Assembly (NCBI RefSeq): GCF_000744655.1
Contig: NZ_JQMJ01000004.1
Coordinates: 2,294,001-2,358,000, forward strand
DNA: 64,000 nucleotides
DNA from: Streptacidiphilus rugosus AM-16
GTDB lineage: Bacteria; Actinomycetota; Actinomycetes; Streptomycetales; Streptomycetaceae
Direction: 5' to 3'
Shown here piece after piece: positions 53,519 to 61,618 of this stretch (positions within the stretch are counted from its first letter, which is position 1; every line of letters begins with the position of its first letter). The notes beneath the pieces were generated by a model. It made no database searches and was not told the DNA's origin. It saw nothing but the letters and a program-made list of their open reading frames with translations. The position numbers were made by a program, and so were the translations under genes.

Positions 53519-53640
53519 TGCCCCGTTCTGCCCCGGTTGGGCGGGCTTCGCCCGAAGCCCGGCCTGCGGGGACGGTGCCCGACTCACCCGTTCGGATCGG
53601 TCCGGGAGCGGCGCGGAGCGGCCGCTGGTAGGTCTGGGAC

Positions 53641-55671
53641 ATGTCCCAGCAGCAGGCGGTAGACGCGCGTCCGGACGGTCCTCCGACCGAGGAGAGTCCC
53701 CGCCGGGTCCGGCTGGTCTTTCTCGGCGTGATGCTGGGCATGTTCCTGGCCGCGCTGGACCAGACGATCGTCTCCACCGCGCTGCCGACCATCGTGGGCG
53801 ACCTCGGCGGAGCCAACCACCTCTCCTGGGTGGTCACCGCCTACATGCTGGCCGCCACCGCGACCACCCCGCTCTGGGGCAAGCTCGGCGACCTCTTCGG
53901 CCGCAAGCACGTCTTCATCATCAGCATCGTCATCTTCCTGGTCGGCTCGGCCCTCTGCGGGCAGTCCAGGAACATGGCCGAGCTGATCGCCTTCCGTGCC
54001 GTGCAGGGCCTGGGCGGCGGCGGGCTGATGGTGCTCGCCATGGCGGTGATCGCCGACGTGGTGCCGCCGCGCGAGCGGGGGCGGTACCAGGGCGTGATCG
54101 GCGCCGTCTTCGGCGTCTCCTCGGTGGTCGGACCGCTGCTGGGCGGCTTCCTGGTCGACAACCTGAACTGGCGCTGGGTCTTCTACGTCAACCTGCCGGT
54201 CGGCGCCGTCGCACTGTTCGTCATCGCCACCGCGCTGCACGCGAAGAAGCCGGAGACCAGGCCCAGGATCGACTACCTCGGCACGGTGCTGCTGGCCGCC
54301 GCCTCCACCTGCCTGGTGCTGATCACCAGCCTGGGCGGCACCACCTGGGACTGGAACTCGGTGCAGGTCTGGGGCTGCGCGATCGGCGCGGTGGTCCTGA
54401 TCGTCGCCTTCGTGCTGGTCGAACAGCGGGTCCCCGAGCCGGTGCTGCCACTGCGACTGTTCCGCAACCGGATCTTCACGGTCTGCTCGGGCATCGGCTT
54501 CGTCGTCGGCCTGTGCATGTTCGGCGCGCTGTCCTACATCCCGCTCTACATGCAGGTGGTGAACGGCAACTCGCCCACCGTCTCCGGGCTCCGCCTGCTG
54601 CCGATGATGGCCGGCGTGCTGATCACCTCGATCGGCACCGGACAGCTGATCAGCAGGACCGGCCGGTACAAGATCTATCCGATCATCGGCACCGCGCTGA
54701 CCTGCCTGGCCCTGGTGCTGCTCGCCCAGGTCGACGAGAAGACCAGCTCGACCGTGATGGGCTTCTACATGCTGGTGCTCGGCCTCGGGCTCGGCCTGGT
54801 GATGCAGGTGCTGATCATCGCCGTGCAGAACTCCACGGACTTCGCCGACCTGGGCACGGCGACCTCCGGGGTCACCTACTTCCGGTCGATCGGCGGCTCG
54901 TTCGGCGCGTCCATCTTCGGCACCGTGCTCAACAACCAGCTGAACTCGAAGATCACCACCGCGCAGCACGACGGGACGCTCTCCCCGCAGTTCCCCGTGC
55001 AGCAGGTGCTGGCCGACCCGACCAGCGTCGCGCACGCCACCCCGGCGCAGAAGCCGCTCGTCGAGCCCTTCCTGCACATCTTCGCGGTCTCGCTGCAGAC
55101 GGTCTACCTGGTGGCCGCGGGGATCGCCGTGATCGCCTTCGTGCTCTCGCTGTTCCTGCGCGAGGTTCCGCTGCGCACCGCGACGCGCGAAGCCGCCGGC
55201 CAGGGCGAGGCCGCCGGGCCGCCGACCTTCCGCACCTCCGCGGAGGAGATCGAGGGCATGATCACCCGGCTCTCCAGCCGGGAGAACGTCTGGGAACGCT
55301 ACGGCCGCGCGATCGACCGTTCCGGCGTCGACATCAGCGTGCCGCAGGCCTACGGGCTCTTCCGGCTGCACCATGCCGGCCCGATCACCCAGGAGGAGAT
55401 CTGCCGCCGGCTCAAGGTGGCCCCCGAGGAGATCAGCCCGAAGCTGGACGCCATGGTCGCCTCCGGCCGGGTGCAGCGCGACGCCGGCGGCGTGCTGACG
55501 CTGACCCCGAACGGCCAGGAGGTGATCAGCCGTCTGTCGGAGGCACGGCTGGCCCTGCTCGGCGAGAAGCTGGACGGCTACTCCCCCGAGCAGCACGCCG
55601 AACTCGTGGCCATGCTGCGCACTTTGGCCGACGACTCACTGGACGCGCCGGGCCGGGTCTTCAGCGACTGA
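53641..55671 (+). CDS. DHA2-type MFS exporter fused to a MarR-like C-terminal domain
   Basis: This protein has 676 residues. The first about 515 form a 14-helix DHA2/EmrB-type transporter with LDQTIVSTALPTIVGDLGG, GKLGDLFGRK, QGLGGGGLMVLAMAVIADVVPPRERGR as positional motif A-C region, and WRWVFYVNLPVG. The last about 150 residues are soluble and look like a winged-helix MarR domain (FRLHHAGPITQEEICRRLKV, MVASGRVQRDAGGVLTLT, GQEVISRLSEARLALLGEKL). This may sense the drug and modulate transport or bind DNA. Usual exporters stop near 500-530 residues. Confidence 0.88.
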   Translation: MSQQQAVDARPDGPPTEESPRRVRLVFLGVMLGMFLAALDQTIVSTALPTIVGDLGGANHLSWVVTAYMLAATATTPLWGKLGDLFGRKHVFIISIVIFLVGSALCGQSRNMAELIAFRAVQGLGGGGLMVLAMAVIADVVPPRERGRYQGVIGAVFGVSSVVGPLLGGFLVDNLNWRWVFYVNLPVGAVALFVIATALHAKKPETRPRIDYLGTVLLAAASTCLVLITSLGGTTWDWNSVQVWGCAIGAVVLIVAFVLVEQRVPEPVLPLRLFRNRIFTVCSGIGFVVGLCMFGALSYIPLYMQVVNGNSPTVSGLRLLPMMAGVLITSIGTGQLISRTGRYKIYPIIGTALTCLALVLLAQVDEKTSSTVMGFYMLVLGLGLGLVMQVLIIAVQNSTDFADLGTATSGVTYFRSIGGSFGASIFGTVLNNQLNSKITTAQHDGTLSPQFPVQQVLADPTSVAHATPAQKPLVEPFLHIFAVSLQTVYLVAAGIAVIAFVLSLFLREVPLRTATREAAGQGEAAGPPTFRTSAEEIEGMITRLSSRENVWERYGRAIDRSGVDISVPQAYGLFRLHHAGPITQEEICRRLKVAPEEISPKLDAMVASGRVQRDAGGVLTLTPNGQEVISRLSEARLALLGEKLDGYSPEQHAELVAMLRTLADDSLDAPGRVFSD

Positions 55672-55790
55672 CGGCCCACCGGATGATCGGTACACGAGCA
55701 GCTGTTCGCTCGTTCGCATGAATGCTGCATAATCAGCGCGATCGACGCACGGGACGCGTGCGCGCGGGTGGTTCTGGAGCAGGGGGAGTG

Positions 55791-56783
55791 ATGGGGTTTC
55801 CGCCACGCGACGGGAGCGACGACGACACGACGGTTCTGCCGCCGATCGACGGCGACCCCTCCCTGGTGCGCCCCTACGTCCACGCCGCCGACGACGACTT
55901 CGGCACGCCGCCCCACGGCGGCCCGGCGCTGCACCTGCCGGTGCCGCTGCCCGACCCGATGCTCCCCACGCCGGTGGCCCCGACGGAGACCTCCCCCGTG
56001 CGACGGGTCGGCGCGACGACGCCCGTGCCCGCACCCCGGACCCCCGCCCACGACGTCGAGGCGACCTCGCTGCTGCCCATGCCGCTGCCCGCGACCGCGC
56101 CGCTGCCCGTACCGGTCGGCGGCCCCGCCGCCGGTCCGCGCGGTGGCGGACGGGCCGAGGCCCGCCGCGCGGCGCAGCGGCGCAGCAAGACCGCGGCGCT
56201 GGCGGGCGGCGCGATCGCGCTGGCGGCCGCCGGGACCGTGATCGCGCTGCTGACCCAGTCCAACTCCGGCAGCCCGGTCGCCTCCGCGCAGCCGACCGAC
56301 CCGGGCGTGGCCGCTCCCGTGGCTCCGGACACGGCCGCGCCCAGCACGCAGCCCGCGCCCTCGAAGACCACCGCGAGCCACTCGGCGAAGCCGAGCGCCA
56401 CCCGACCGAGCACGCACCCGTCGGCCTCCGCCGCCCGGCACACCGCTCCCGTGGCGCCGACGAGCCAGGCGCCCTCCTCCCCCTCGCCCTCCTCCAGCGC
56501 CACGGACAACGGCGGGAACGGCACGGACGACGGCACCCTGCAGACCGGCTCCACCGGCCCGGCCGTGGTCACCCTCCAGCACGAGCTGCGGTCCCTGTGG
56601 ATCGACCGGGGCTTGCACGCCACCGGCGTCTACGACGATCAGACGGCCGCCGACGTCGCGACCTTCCAGATCTGGTACGACGTGCAGGGCGACCCGCCCG
56701 GCGTGTTCGGGCCGAACTCGCAGGCCAAGATGGCCGACCTGATGAGCGGCAACGGCGGTCGCCAGGGCGGCGGCAACGGCTGA
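55791..56783 (+). CDS. Membrane-anchored peptidoglycan-binding-domain protein
   Basis: This 330-residue protein starts at ATG 55791 after AGGGGGAG. A proline-rich cytoplasmic region of about 120 residues precedes one membrane helix (LAGGAIALAAAGTVIALL). A Ser/Thr/Pro-rich wall-spanning linker and a C-terminal PG_binding_1 domain follow (GPAVVTLQHELRSLWI, GVYDDQTAADVATFQIWYDV, GVFGPNSQAKM). It probably anchors to cell-wall glycan. Its layout parallels the protein at 10094. Confidence 0.8.
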   Translation: MGFPPRDGSDDDTTVLPPIDGDPSLVRPYVHAADDDFGTPPHGGPALHLPVPLPDPMLPTPVAPTETSPVRRVGATTPVPAPRTPAHDVEATSLLPMPLPATAPLPVPVGGPAAGPRGGGRAEARRAAQRRSKTAALAGGAIALAAAGTVIALLTQSNSGSPVASAQPTDPGVAAPVAPDTAAPSTQPAPSKTTASHSAKPSATRPSTHPSASAARHTAPVAPTSQAPSSPSPSSSATDNGGNGTDDGTLQTGSTGPAVVTLQHELRSLWIDRGLHATGVYDDQTAADVATFQIWYDVQGDPPGVFGPNSQAKMADLMSGNGGRQGGGNG

Positions 56784-56804
56784 CGCCGCAGGGCCGCGCG
56801 CCGC

Positions 56805-57614
56805 TCACTCGGGCGGGAGCCGCCCGGCGAGCTCGCGCCAGATCTCCCTGGCGTCCTCCAGGTCGTCGCGCGAGCGCAGCAGTTCCGGGTCCCGGTCGGC
56901 GCGGGTGCGGGCCCGTTCGAGTCCGGCGCGGGACTCGTCCACCGCGCCGGTGTCGCCCTTCGCCTCCTCGACCTCGCGCTTGAGCCGGTCGAGCTGCTGC
57001 GGCAACTGGTCCAGCCGACGGCGTTCGTCCGCCGCGGCGTTGGTGATCCGGTCGGCGAACGACCGGACCGTGCGGTAGCTGCGCAGCGGCGCCGTCGAAC
57101 CGGCCGGTTCCTCGCCCTCGTCGCCCCGCTTCGCCCCGCCGCCGCGCCGGGACGGGTAGTCCTCGCGCTCGATCCCGCCGTAGGCGAGGCGGACCACCAG
57201 CTCGGTGAAGTCCCCCTGGGGAACCGATTCGGCCTGGGTGACCTCGCCCAGCGCGAGGCTCTTCCCCCTGATCCGCAGCACGCGCTCGTGGAGCACCACC
57301 GAGTCGAGAGCGTCGAGGCGGGCGCCGGGACCGGGCTCGCGGGCGTCGGCGAGCGCCCGCTCCGCGGTGCGGATACGTTTCTGCTGTTCCCGCTCCGCGG
57401 TCTTCACTCCGGCCTGGTGCGAGGCGAGGTGCCGGTCCAGGCGACGCCGGTGCGCACGGTGCTCCCGGCGGGCCCCGCGCAGCGCCCGCCGGTCGGCGGC
57501 GAAGGCGGGACCGAAGGCGAAGCGCGCGGCGCCGGGGTAGCGCCACCACCAGTACCCGGTCGCCGCCGCGGCTCCCACGAGCAGCAGCAGCGCCGTCCAT
57601 CCCAGCACGTGCAC
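56805..57614 (-). CDS. Membrane-anchored coiled-coil protein, unknown function
   Basis: This 269-residue protein starts at GTG 57614 with one N-terminal helix (LGWTALLLLVGAAAATGYWWW). A long charged helical region follows (REQQKRIRTAERALADARE and later ADERRRLDQLPQQLDRLKREVEEAK), so coiled coils are likely. A short beta segment in the middle (VVLHERVLRIRGKSLALGEV) has a PH-like or DUF look. No family is recognised. An in-frame start further upstream (57674) lacks support. Confidence 0.65.
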   Translation of the reverse strand: MHVLGWTALLLLVGAAAATGYWWWRYPGAARFAFGPAFAADRRALRGARREHRAHRRRLDRHLASHQAGVKTAEREQQKRIRTAERALADAREPGPGARLDALDSVVLHERVLRIRGKSLALGEVTQAESVPQGDFTELVVRLAYGGIEREDYPSRRGGGAKRGDEGEEPAGSTAPLRSYRTVRSFADRITNAAADERRRLDQLPQQLDRLKREVEEAKGDTGAVDESRAGLERARTRADRDPELLRSRDDLEDAREIWRELAGRLPPE

Positions 57615-57726
57615 AGCAGCCCCCTGCCTGTCACCGATCTCGGCACGGGCATACCCGGCCGGATGCGCCGACACCCTACTCTTCGAGGGCCCGTGCGAGA
57701 GGGCGGAATCGCGTTCGAGCCGCTGG

Positions 57727-58314
57727 TCAGCCGGTGATCGCGCCGGTGATGCTGATGCCCGCGAAGACCAGCATGATCAGCGCCGCGACGCGGGTGATGG
57801 TCTTCAGCGGCACGTGCTTCATCAGCTTCTGGCCGCCGAGGATCGCCAGCCCGCCGACCGCGCAGAGCGCCAGCCAGGAGCCGAGGCCGACCGCGAGCCA
57901 GTCGCTGTACTTGGCCGCCAGGTTCGCGGTCATGATCTGGGTCAGATCGCCGAACTCGGCCACCGCGACCATCAGGAAGCTCGCTCCGGCGACCCGCCAG
58001 AAGCTGTTCGACCGGGGGGTGCGACCGCCCTCGGCGTCCTCCTCCTCGTCCTTGTGCAGGAAGAGCATCAGCGCGCCGGCCAGGAAGAGCGCCCCGACCA
58101 CGCCCTCGACCGCGCGGTGCGGCAGCAGCGACAGCAGGCGGCCGGCCACCAGCGCCAGGCTGACCTGCACGGCCATGGCCGCGGCGACGCCCGCGAAGAC
58201 GTAGGAGGCGCGGTAGCGGGTGCCGAGCACGAGGCTGGCCAGAGCCGTCTTGTCGGGAAGCTCGGCGAGAAAGATGATGCCGAAGGTGATGCCGGCGACG
58301 GCGATGCTGTTCAC
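57727..58314 (-). CDS. TMEM165/GDT1 (UPF0016) family manganese/calcium transporter
   Basis: This 195-residue membrane protein has the two family signatures ELPDKTAL (about residues 18-25) and EFGDLTQI (about 120-127), each in a helix of one three-helix repeat. A charged loop (HKDEEEDAEGG) separates the repeats. Homologues export Mn2+ or exchange Ca2+/H+. The manganese-type riboswitch about 90 bases upstream supports Mn2+ export to prevent toxicity. Confidence 0.9.
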   Translation of the reverse strand: MNSIAVAGITFGIIFLAELPDKTALASLVLGTRYRASYVFAGVAAAMAVQVSLALVAGRLLSLLPHRAVEGVVGALFLAGALMLFLHKDEEEDAEGGRTPRSNSFWRVAGASFLMVAVAEFGDLTQIMTANLAAKYSDWLAVGLGSWLALCAVGGLAILGGQKLMKHVPLKTITRVAALIMLVFAGISITGAITG

Positions 58315-58399
58315 GGAAGGATCGTCCTCGAGTGTCGATCTGCGCCGGCCTCCGGCCCACGACTGCGGGGACGCTTCGGCTCGGCAGCGGGCATGGGTA

Positions 58400-58547
58400 T
58401 GACGGCTGCGGCCGAAGGTCTCACCAGCGCGACCCGGCGACTGTTGTGTCGCCGCCTCGTGCCCCGGGCGCCGGGCGGCCCGCTGGGGGCTGCCAGTATG
58501 TCGACGGTCCGGTGGGGGCTACTCCCCTTCGATCGTCGACCAGTCTA
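58400..58547 (-). ncRNA. yybP-ykoY (manganese) riboswitch
   Basis: On the minus strand AAGGGGAGTAGCC (58517-58529) is followed by ACCGTCGACATACTGGCAGC and later GGTGAGACCTTCGGCC (about 58409-58424), the conserved yybP-ykoY elements. TAGACT (58542-58547) is a fitting -10 just upstream. The next gene is the TMEM165/GDT1 transporter, a common target of this Mn2+-sensing RNA. A sequence of about 85 bases between the aptamer and ATG 58314 would hold the expression platform. Confidence 0.88.
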
Positions 58548-58661
58548 GCCGAGACGCCGGACCGGCCGCGAAGGCCGCCCTCGGGAACGGCCCGGCGTCC
58601 ACGCGCGTCCCAGCATGCATAGGCTTTGCATAAAATCTCAGTTTTCGGGGGACCCACCACC

Positions 58662-59066
58662 ATGGCCGGCAACTTCGCACACCGTGTCCGCACCACCGCA
58701 CTGCTCGCCGTGGGCGCCGCGGCTCTCAGCGGCGTCCTCGTGCCGGGGACCGCCTACGCGAAGTCCGGCGTCCACGTCCAGGTGAACACCCAGGTGCTCA
58801 GGATCGGCCAGAACGTGCAGGTCACCGCGGCCGGCGGGGACGACTCGGTCCGCTACACCTACCTCTGCCTCGACCAGCGGGTCGGCGGCGGCAACTGGCA
58901 GTCGCTGGGCTGCTCCTCGGCACCCTGGCGGTCCTACTCCCGCACCGTGCGGGCGACGACGCGCGGCACGGAGCAGTTCCGCGCCCGGCTGCTCGGGCGG
59001 CGGGCCCCGAGCGGTCCCCTCTGGCTGGACCGCGTCTCCGGGGCCGTGACGGTCCTGGTGCGCTGA
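58662..59066 (+). CDS. Small secreted protein, unknown function
   Basis: This 134-residue protein has a signal peptide (TTALLAVGAAALSGVLVPGTAYA). A mature beta-rich domain of about 100 residues begins SGVHVQVNTQVLRIGQNVQV and has two cysteines (TYLCLDQ, LGCSSAP) that could form a disulfide. ATG 58662 follows a G-rich GGGGGA; the earlier ATG at 58626 lacks a binding site. An Ig-like fold is possible. Not recognised further. Confidence 0.7.
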   Translation: MAGNFAHRVRTTALLAVGAAALSGVLVPGTAYAKSGVHVQVNTQVLRIGQNVQVTAAGGDDSVRYTYLCLDQRVGGGNWQSLGCSSAPWRSYSRTVRATTRGTEQFRARLLGRRAPSGPLWLDRVSGAVTVLVR

Positions 59067-59143
59067 CCCGGCCCGCCCCGACCGGCGGCCCGCCCGCGCG
59101 GGGCGGTCTCGACAAGCCGGGGCGGGCGGGTGAGGGTGACCCC

Positions 59144-60133
59144 ATGGACTACACCTCGCTCGGCCGCACCGGCCTGTCCGTCTCCCGGCTCTGCCTGGGC
59201 ACCATGAACTTCGGCCCGCACACCGAGGAGGCGGGGGCGCACCAGATCATGGACACGGCCCTCGCGCAGGGCATCAACTTCTTCGACACCGCCAACGTCT
59301 ACGGGCAGACCGCGGGCAAGGGCCGCACCGAGGAGATCATCGGCAGCTGGTTCGCCCAGGGCGGCGGCCGCCGCGAGCGGACCGTGCTGGCCACCAAGCT
59401 CTACGGCGAGATGCCCGTCGCCGGCGCGCCGGACCACTGGCCCAACGCGGGCCGGCTCTCGGCACTGAACATCCGCCGCGCGTGCGAGGCCAGCCTGAAG
59501 CGGCTGGGCACCGACCACATCGACCTCTACCAGATGCACCACGTGGACCGGTCCGCGCCGTGGGACGAGATCTGGCAGGCGATGGAGGTCCTGGTCCAGC
59601 AGGGCAAGATCCTCTACGTCGGCAGCAGCAACTTCGCCGGCTGGCACATCGCCACGGCGCAGGGCGCGGCCGCCCGCAGGAACAACGTCGGGCTGGTGGC
59701 CGAGCAGTCGCTCTACAACCTGATGGCCAGGACGGTCGAGCTGGAGGTGCTGCCGTCCGCGGAGCACCACGGGCTCGGCGTCATCCCGTGGTCGCCGCTG
59801 CAGGGCGGCCTGCTCGGCGGGGTGCTGCGCAAGGCCGGGCAGGAGGGGGTGCGCGGCGCGAGCAGGCTCAAGAACCTGGACCAGGCGCAGATCGCCCAGT
59901 TGCAGCGCTGGGAGGACTTCTGCGACAAGCTCGGCGCGGAGCCGGGCACGGTCGCCCTGGCCTGGCTGCTCCACCAGCCTGCGGTGACCGCGCCGATCAT
60001 CGGCCCGCGCACGGACGGGCAGTTGGAGTCCGCGCTGGCCGCGCTGGAGCTCACCCTCGACGCGGACGCCCTGGCCGAGCTGGACGCCATCTTCCCCGGC
60101 CACCGGCCCGCGCCGGAGGACTACGCCTGGTAG
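59144..60133 (+). CDS. Aldo/keto reductase
   Basis: This 329-residue TIM-barrel oxidoreductase has the catalytic set: Asp in FFDTANVYG with its Tyr, Lys in VLATKLYGE, and His in LYQMHHVDR. NADPH-binding residues are in IIGPRTDGQLESAL. The type resembles YajO/Tas-like and actinobacterial AKR11 members that reduce small aldehydes and ketones. The G-rich sequence GGGTGAGGGTGACCCC before ATG 59144 may serve as its binding site. It has no clear pathway link. Confidence 0.9.
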   Translation: MDYTSLGRTGLSVSRLCLGTMNFGPHTEEAGAHQIMDTALAQGINFFDTANVYGQTAGKGRTEEIIGSWFAQGGGRRERTVLATKLYGEMPVAGAPDHWPNAGRLSALNIRRACEASLKRLGTDHIDLYQMHHVDRSAPWDEIWQAMEVLVQQGKILYVGSSNFAGWHIATAQGAAARRNNVGLVAEQSLYNLMARTVELEVLPSAEHHGLGVIPWSPLQGGLLGGVLRKAGQEGVRGASRLKNLDQAQIAQLQRWEDFCDKLGAEPGTVALAWLLHQPAVTAPIIGPRTDGQLESALAALELTLDADALAELDAIFPGHRPAPEDYAW

Positions 60134-60194
60134 GCCGCGAGGCGACCCCGCGCTTCTCCCGGCGGATCGTCCCGGCAGGCCCTAGCATCGGCGG

Positions 60195-60758
60195 GTGAGC
60201 GCCGATCAGATCACCTACGTCGCCTTCCTGAGAGCCGTCAACGTCGGCAAGCGGAAGGTGGAGATGGCCCGGCTCCGGGCCGAGCTCGACGGGCTCGGCC
60301 TGGAGTCGGTGCGCACCTACATCGCCAGCGGCAACGCCTTCTTCACCGCCCCCGCCGGCCCGGCGAAGCAGCGCGCGGCGCTGCGGGCCCGGATCGAGGC
60401 CCGACTGGAGCAGGCCTTCGGCTTCACGATCCCCACCGCGCTCTACACCCTCGACGAGGTCGAGGACGCCTGGGCGCGGGCGCCGTTCGGCGACATGGAC
60501 CGGGCGGCGGACGAGCGGTTCAGCCTGCTGTTCACCACGGGCGCGCTGGACCCCGCGGTGCTGCCGCAGGCCGACCCGAAGGGCGGGTGGGAGGTCCTCG
60601 GCGTCCACGGCGCGACGGCCTACGTCCACTACCGCGTCGTCGAGGGCCGCGCCCCGGCCAACGCGGTCCCCGTGCTGGAGAAGGCCTTCGGCGTCCAGGG
60701 CACGGGCCGCTTCCACCACACCGTCGAAAAGATCATCGCCGCCGCGAAGAAGCACTGA
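60195..60758 (+). CDS. DUF1697 family protein
   Basis: This 187-residue protein opens with the family hallmark YVAFLRAVNVGKRKVEMARLRAEL and then SVRTYIASGNAFF. The alpha/beta repeats and closing TGRFHHTVEKIIAAA also match DUF1697. The function is unknown in all members known to me. GTG 60195 lies 6 bases after TAGCAT, consistent with a leaderless mRNA. Confidence 0.88.
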   Translation: MSADQITYVAFLRAVNVGKRKVEMARLRAELDGLGLESVRTYIASGNAFFTAPAGPAKQRAALRARIEARLEQAFGFTIPTALYTLDEVEDAWARAPFGDMDRAADERFSLLFTTGALDPAVLPQADPKGGWEVLGVHGATAYVHYRVVEGRAPANAVPVLEKAFGVQGTGRFHHTVEKIIAAAKKH

Positions 60759-61075
60759 CGGGCGGTCGTCCGAGGCAGCAACGGGCCGGCGCGGTGGGAG
60801 AGCCGGCCACGCGTCGAGTGAGACGCGCCGAGCCGCCCGGGCCCGCCCGCCTGCCGAGCCACATCCCCAGGCGCCGTCAGGCGGACAGGCGTGCCGAGAT
60901 GGCCCCTGCGCGCGCTGCGCCCGGCCGTCGGGGCACGCCCTTCCCGGGTCGCTTCGCGCCCGGCCGCGCGCCTTGCCGCCAGGCGGCGAGCCGGACGATC
61001 GGCCCGCCTGGTTCGGCGCGGGCTTTCGGTCCCCCTCCTATCGGCCCCTCGGCCCGCCGCCAGGCGCATGCGCCG
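60759..61075. other. Intergenic stretch, no gene supported
   Basis: This 317-base gap between convergent genes has no credible coding frame. It contains three variants of CCGNCAGGCG (in GCGCCGTCAGGCGG, GCCGCCAGGCGGCG and GCCGCCAGGCGC), each able to form a small hairpin. A terminator role is possible. Confidence 0.5.
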
Positions 61076-61570
61076 TCAGGTCGGGCGCACGGTCGACCTG
61101 ATGCGGGCGAGGAGGGCGCGGAGTTGGTCGCGTTCGGCCGGGGTGAGGCCGGAGGTGGCGTCGGCGAGGGCCTTGGCGTCGGCGGCTTCGGCCTGGTCGT
61201 GGTGGAGGCGACCGGCTTCGGTGAGGGTCAGCAGGAAGGAGCGGCGGTCGTCGGGGTGGCGGACGCGGGCGACCAGGCCGTCCCGTTCCAGGCCGTCGAC
61301 CACCGCCGTCGTCGTGCGCGCGGCGACGCCCAGCAGTTCGCTGAGATCCCGCATCCGCAGCGGCACGCCCTCGCGGGCGAGCATCCGCAGGGCGCGCAGG
61401 CGGGCCACCGAGGCGCCGAGGGGCCGGAGCCTGGCCTCCACGAAGACCCGCAGGTCGACCGTGGTGTCGAAGAGCTCGTCCACCAGGACGTCACTGCTCC
61501 CGTGCCGTTGCCGCTGCCCCGTGCCGCGTCCCGCCTCGTCCGTACCCACGTCGCGCCTCTCCTCGCCCAC
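61076..61570 (-). CDS. MarR-family transcriptional regulator
   Basis: This 164-residue winged-helix protein has RMRDLSELLGVAARTTTAVVDGLERDG as recognition helix region and the wing RHPDDRRSFLLTLTEAG. It is divergent from the MFS exporter at 61619, and two TGAG-N4-CTCA sites lie between them. It is the presumed repressor of that exporter, and perhaps of itself. The first about 25 residues are charged and low-complexity. Confidence 0.9.
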   Translation of the reverse strand: MGEERRDVGTDEAGRGTGQRQRHGSSDVLVDELFDTTVDLRVFVEARLRPLGASVARLRALRMLAREGVPLRMRDLSELLGVAARTTTAVVDGLERDGLVARVRHPDDRRSFLLTLTEAGRLHHDQAEAADAKALADATSGLTPAERDQLRALLARIRSTVRPT

Positions 61571-61585
61571 CCGAAACCCATTTCA

Positions 61586-61612
61586 TGAGCACACTCATAG
61601 TGAGTATGCTCA
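61586..61612. promoter_or_regulatory. Paired MarR-type operators between MarR and MFS genes
   Basis: TGAGCACACTCA (61586-61597) and TGAGTATGCTCA (61601-61612) are each palindromic (TGAG-N4-CTCA) and are also inverted repeats of each other with one mismatch. The second contains the exporter's probable -10, TATGCT (61605-61610). Confidence 0.75.
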
Positions 61613-61618
61613 GTATCC

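Noticed and set aside
50385-55721. A 1778-residue open frame on the plus strand
   Set aside because: It runs out of frame through cyp125, antisense through the nuclease gene and out of frame through the exporter, with Arg/Gly/Ala-rich composition and no domain.
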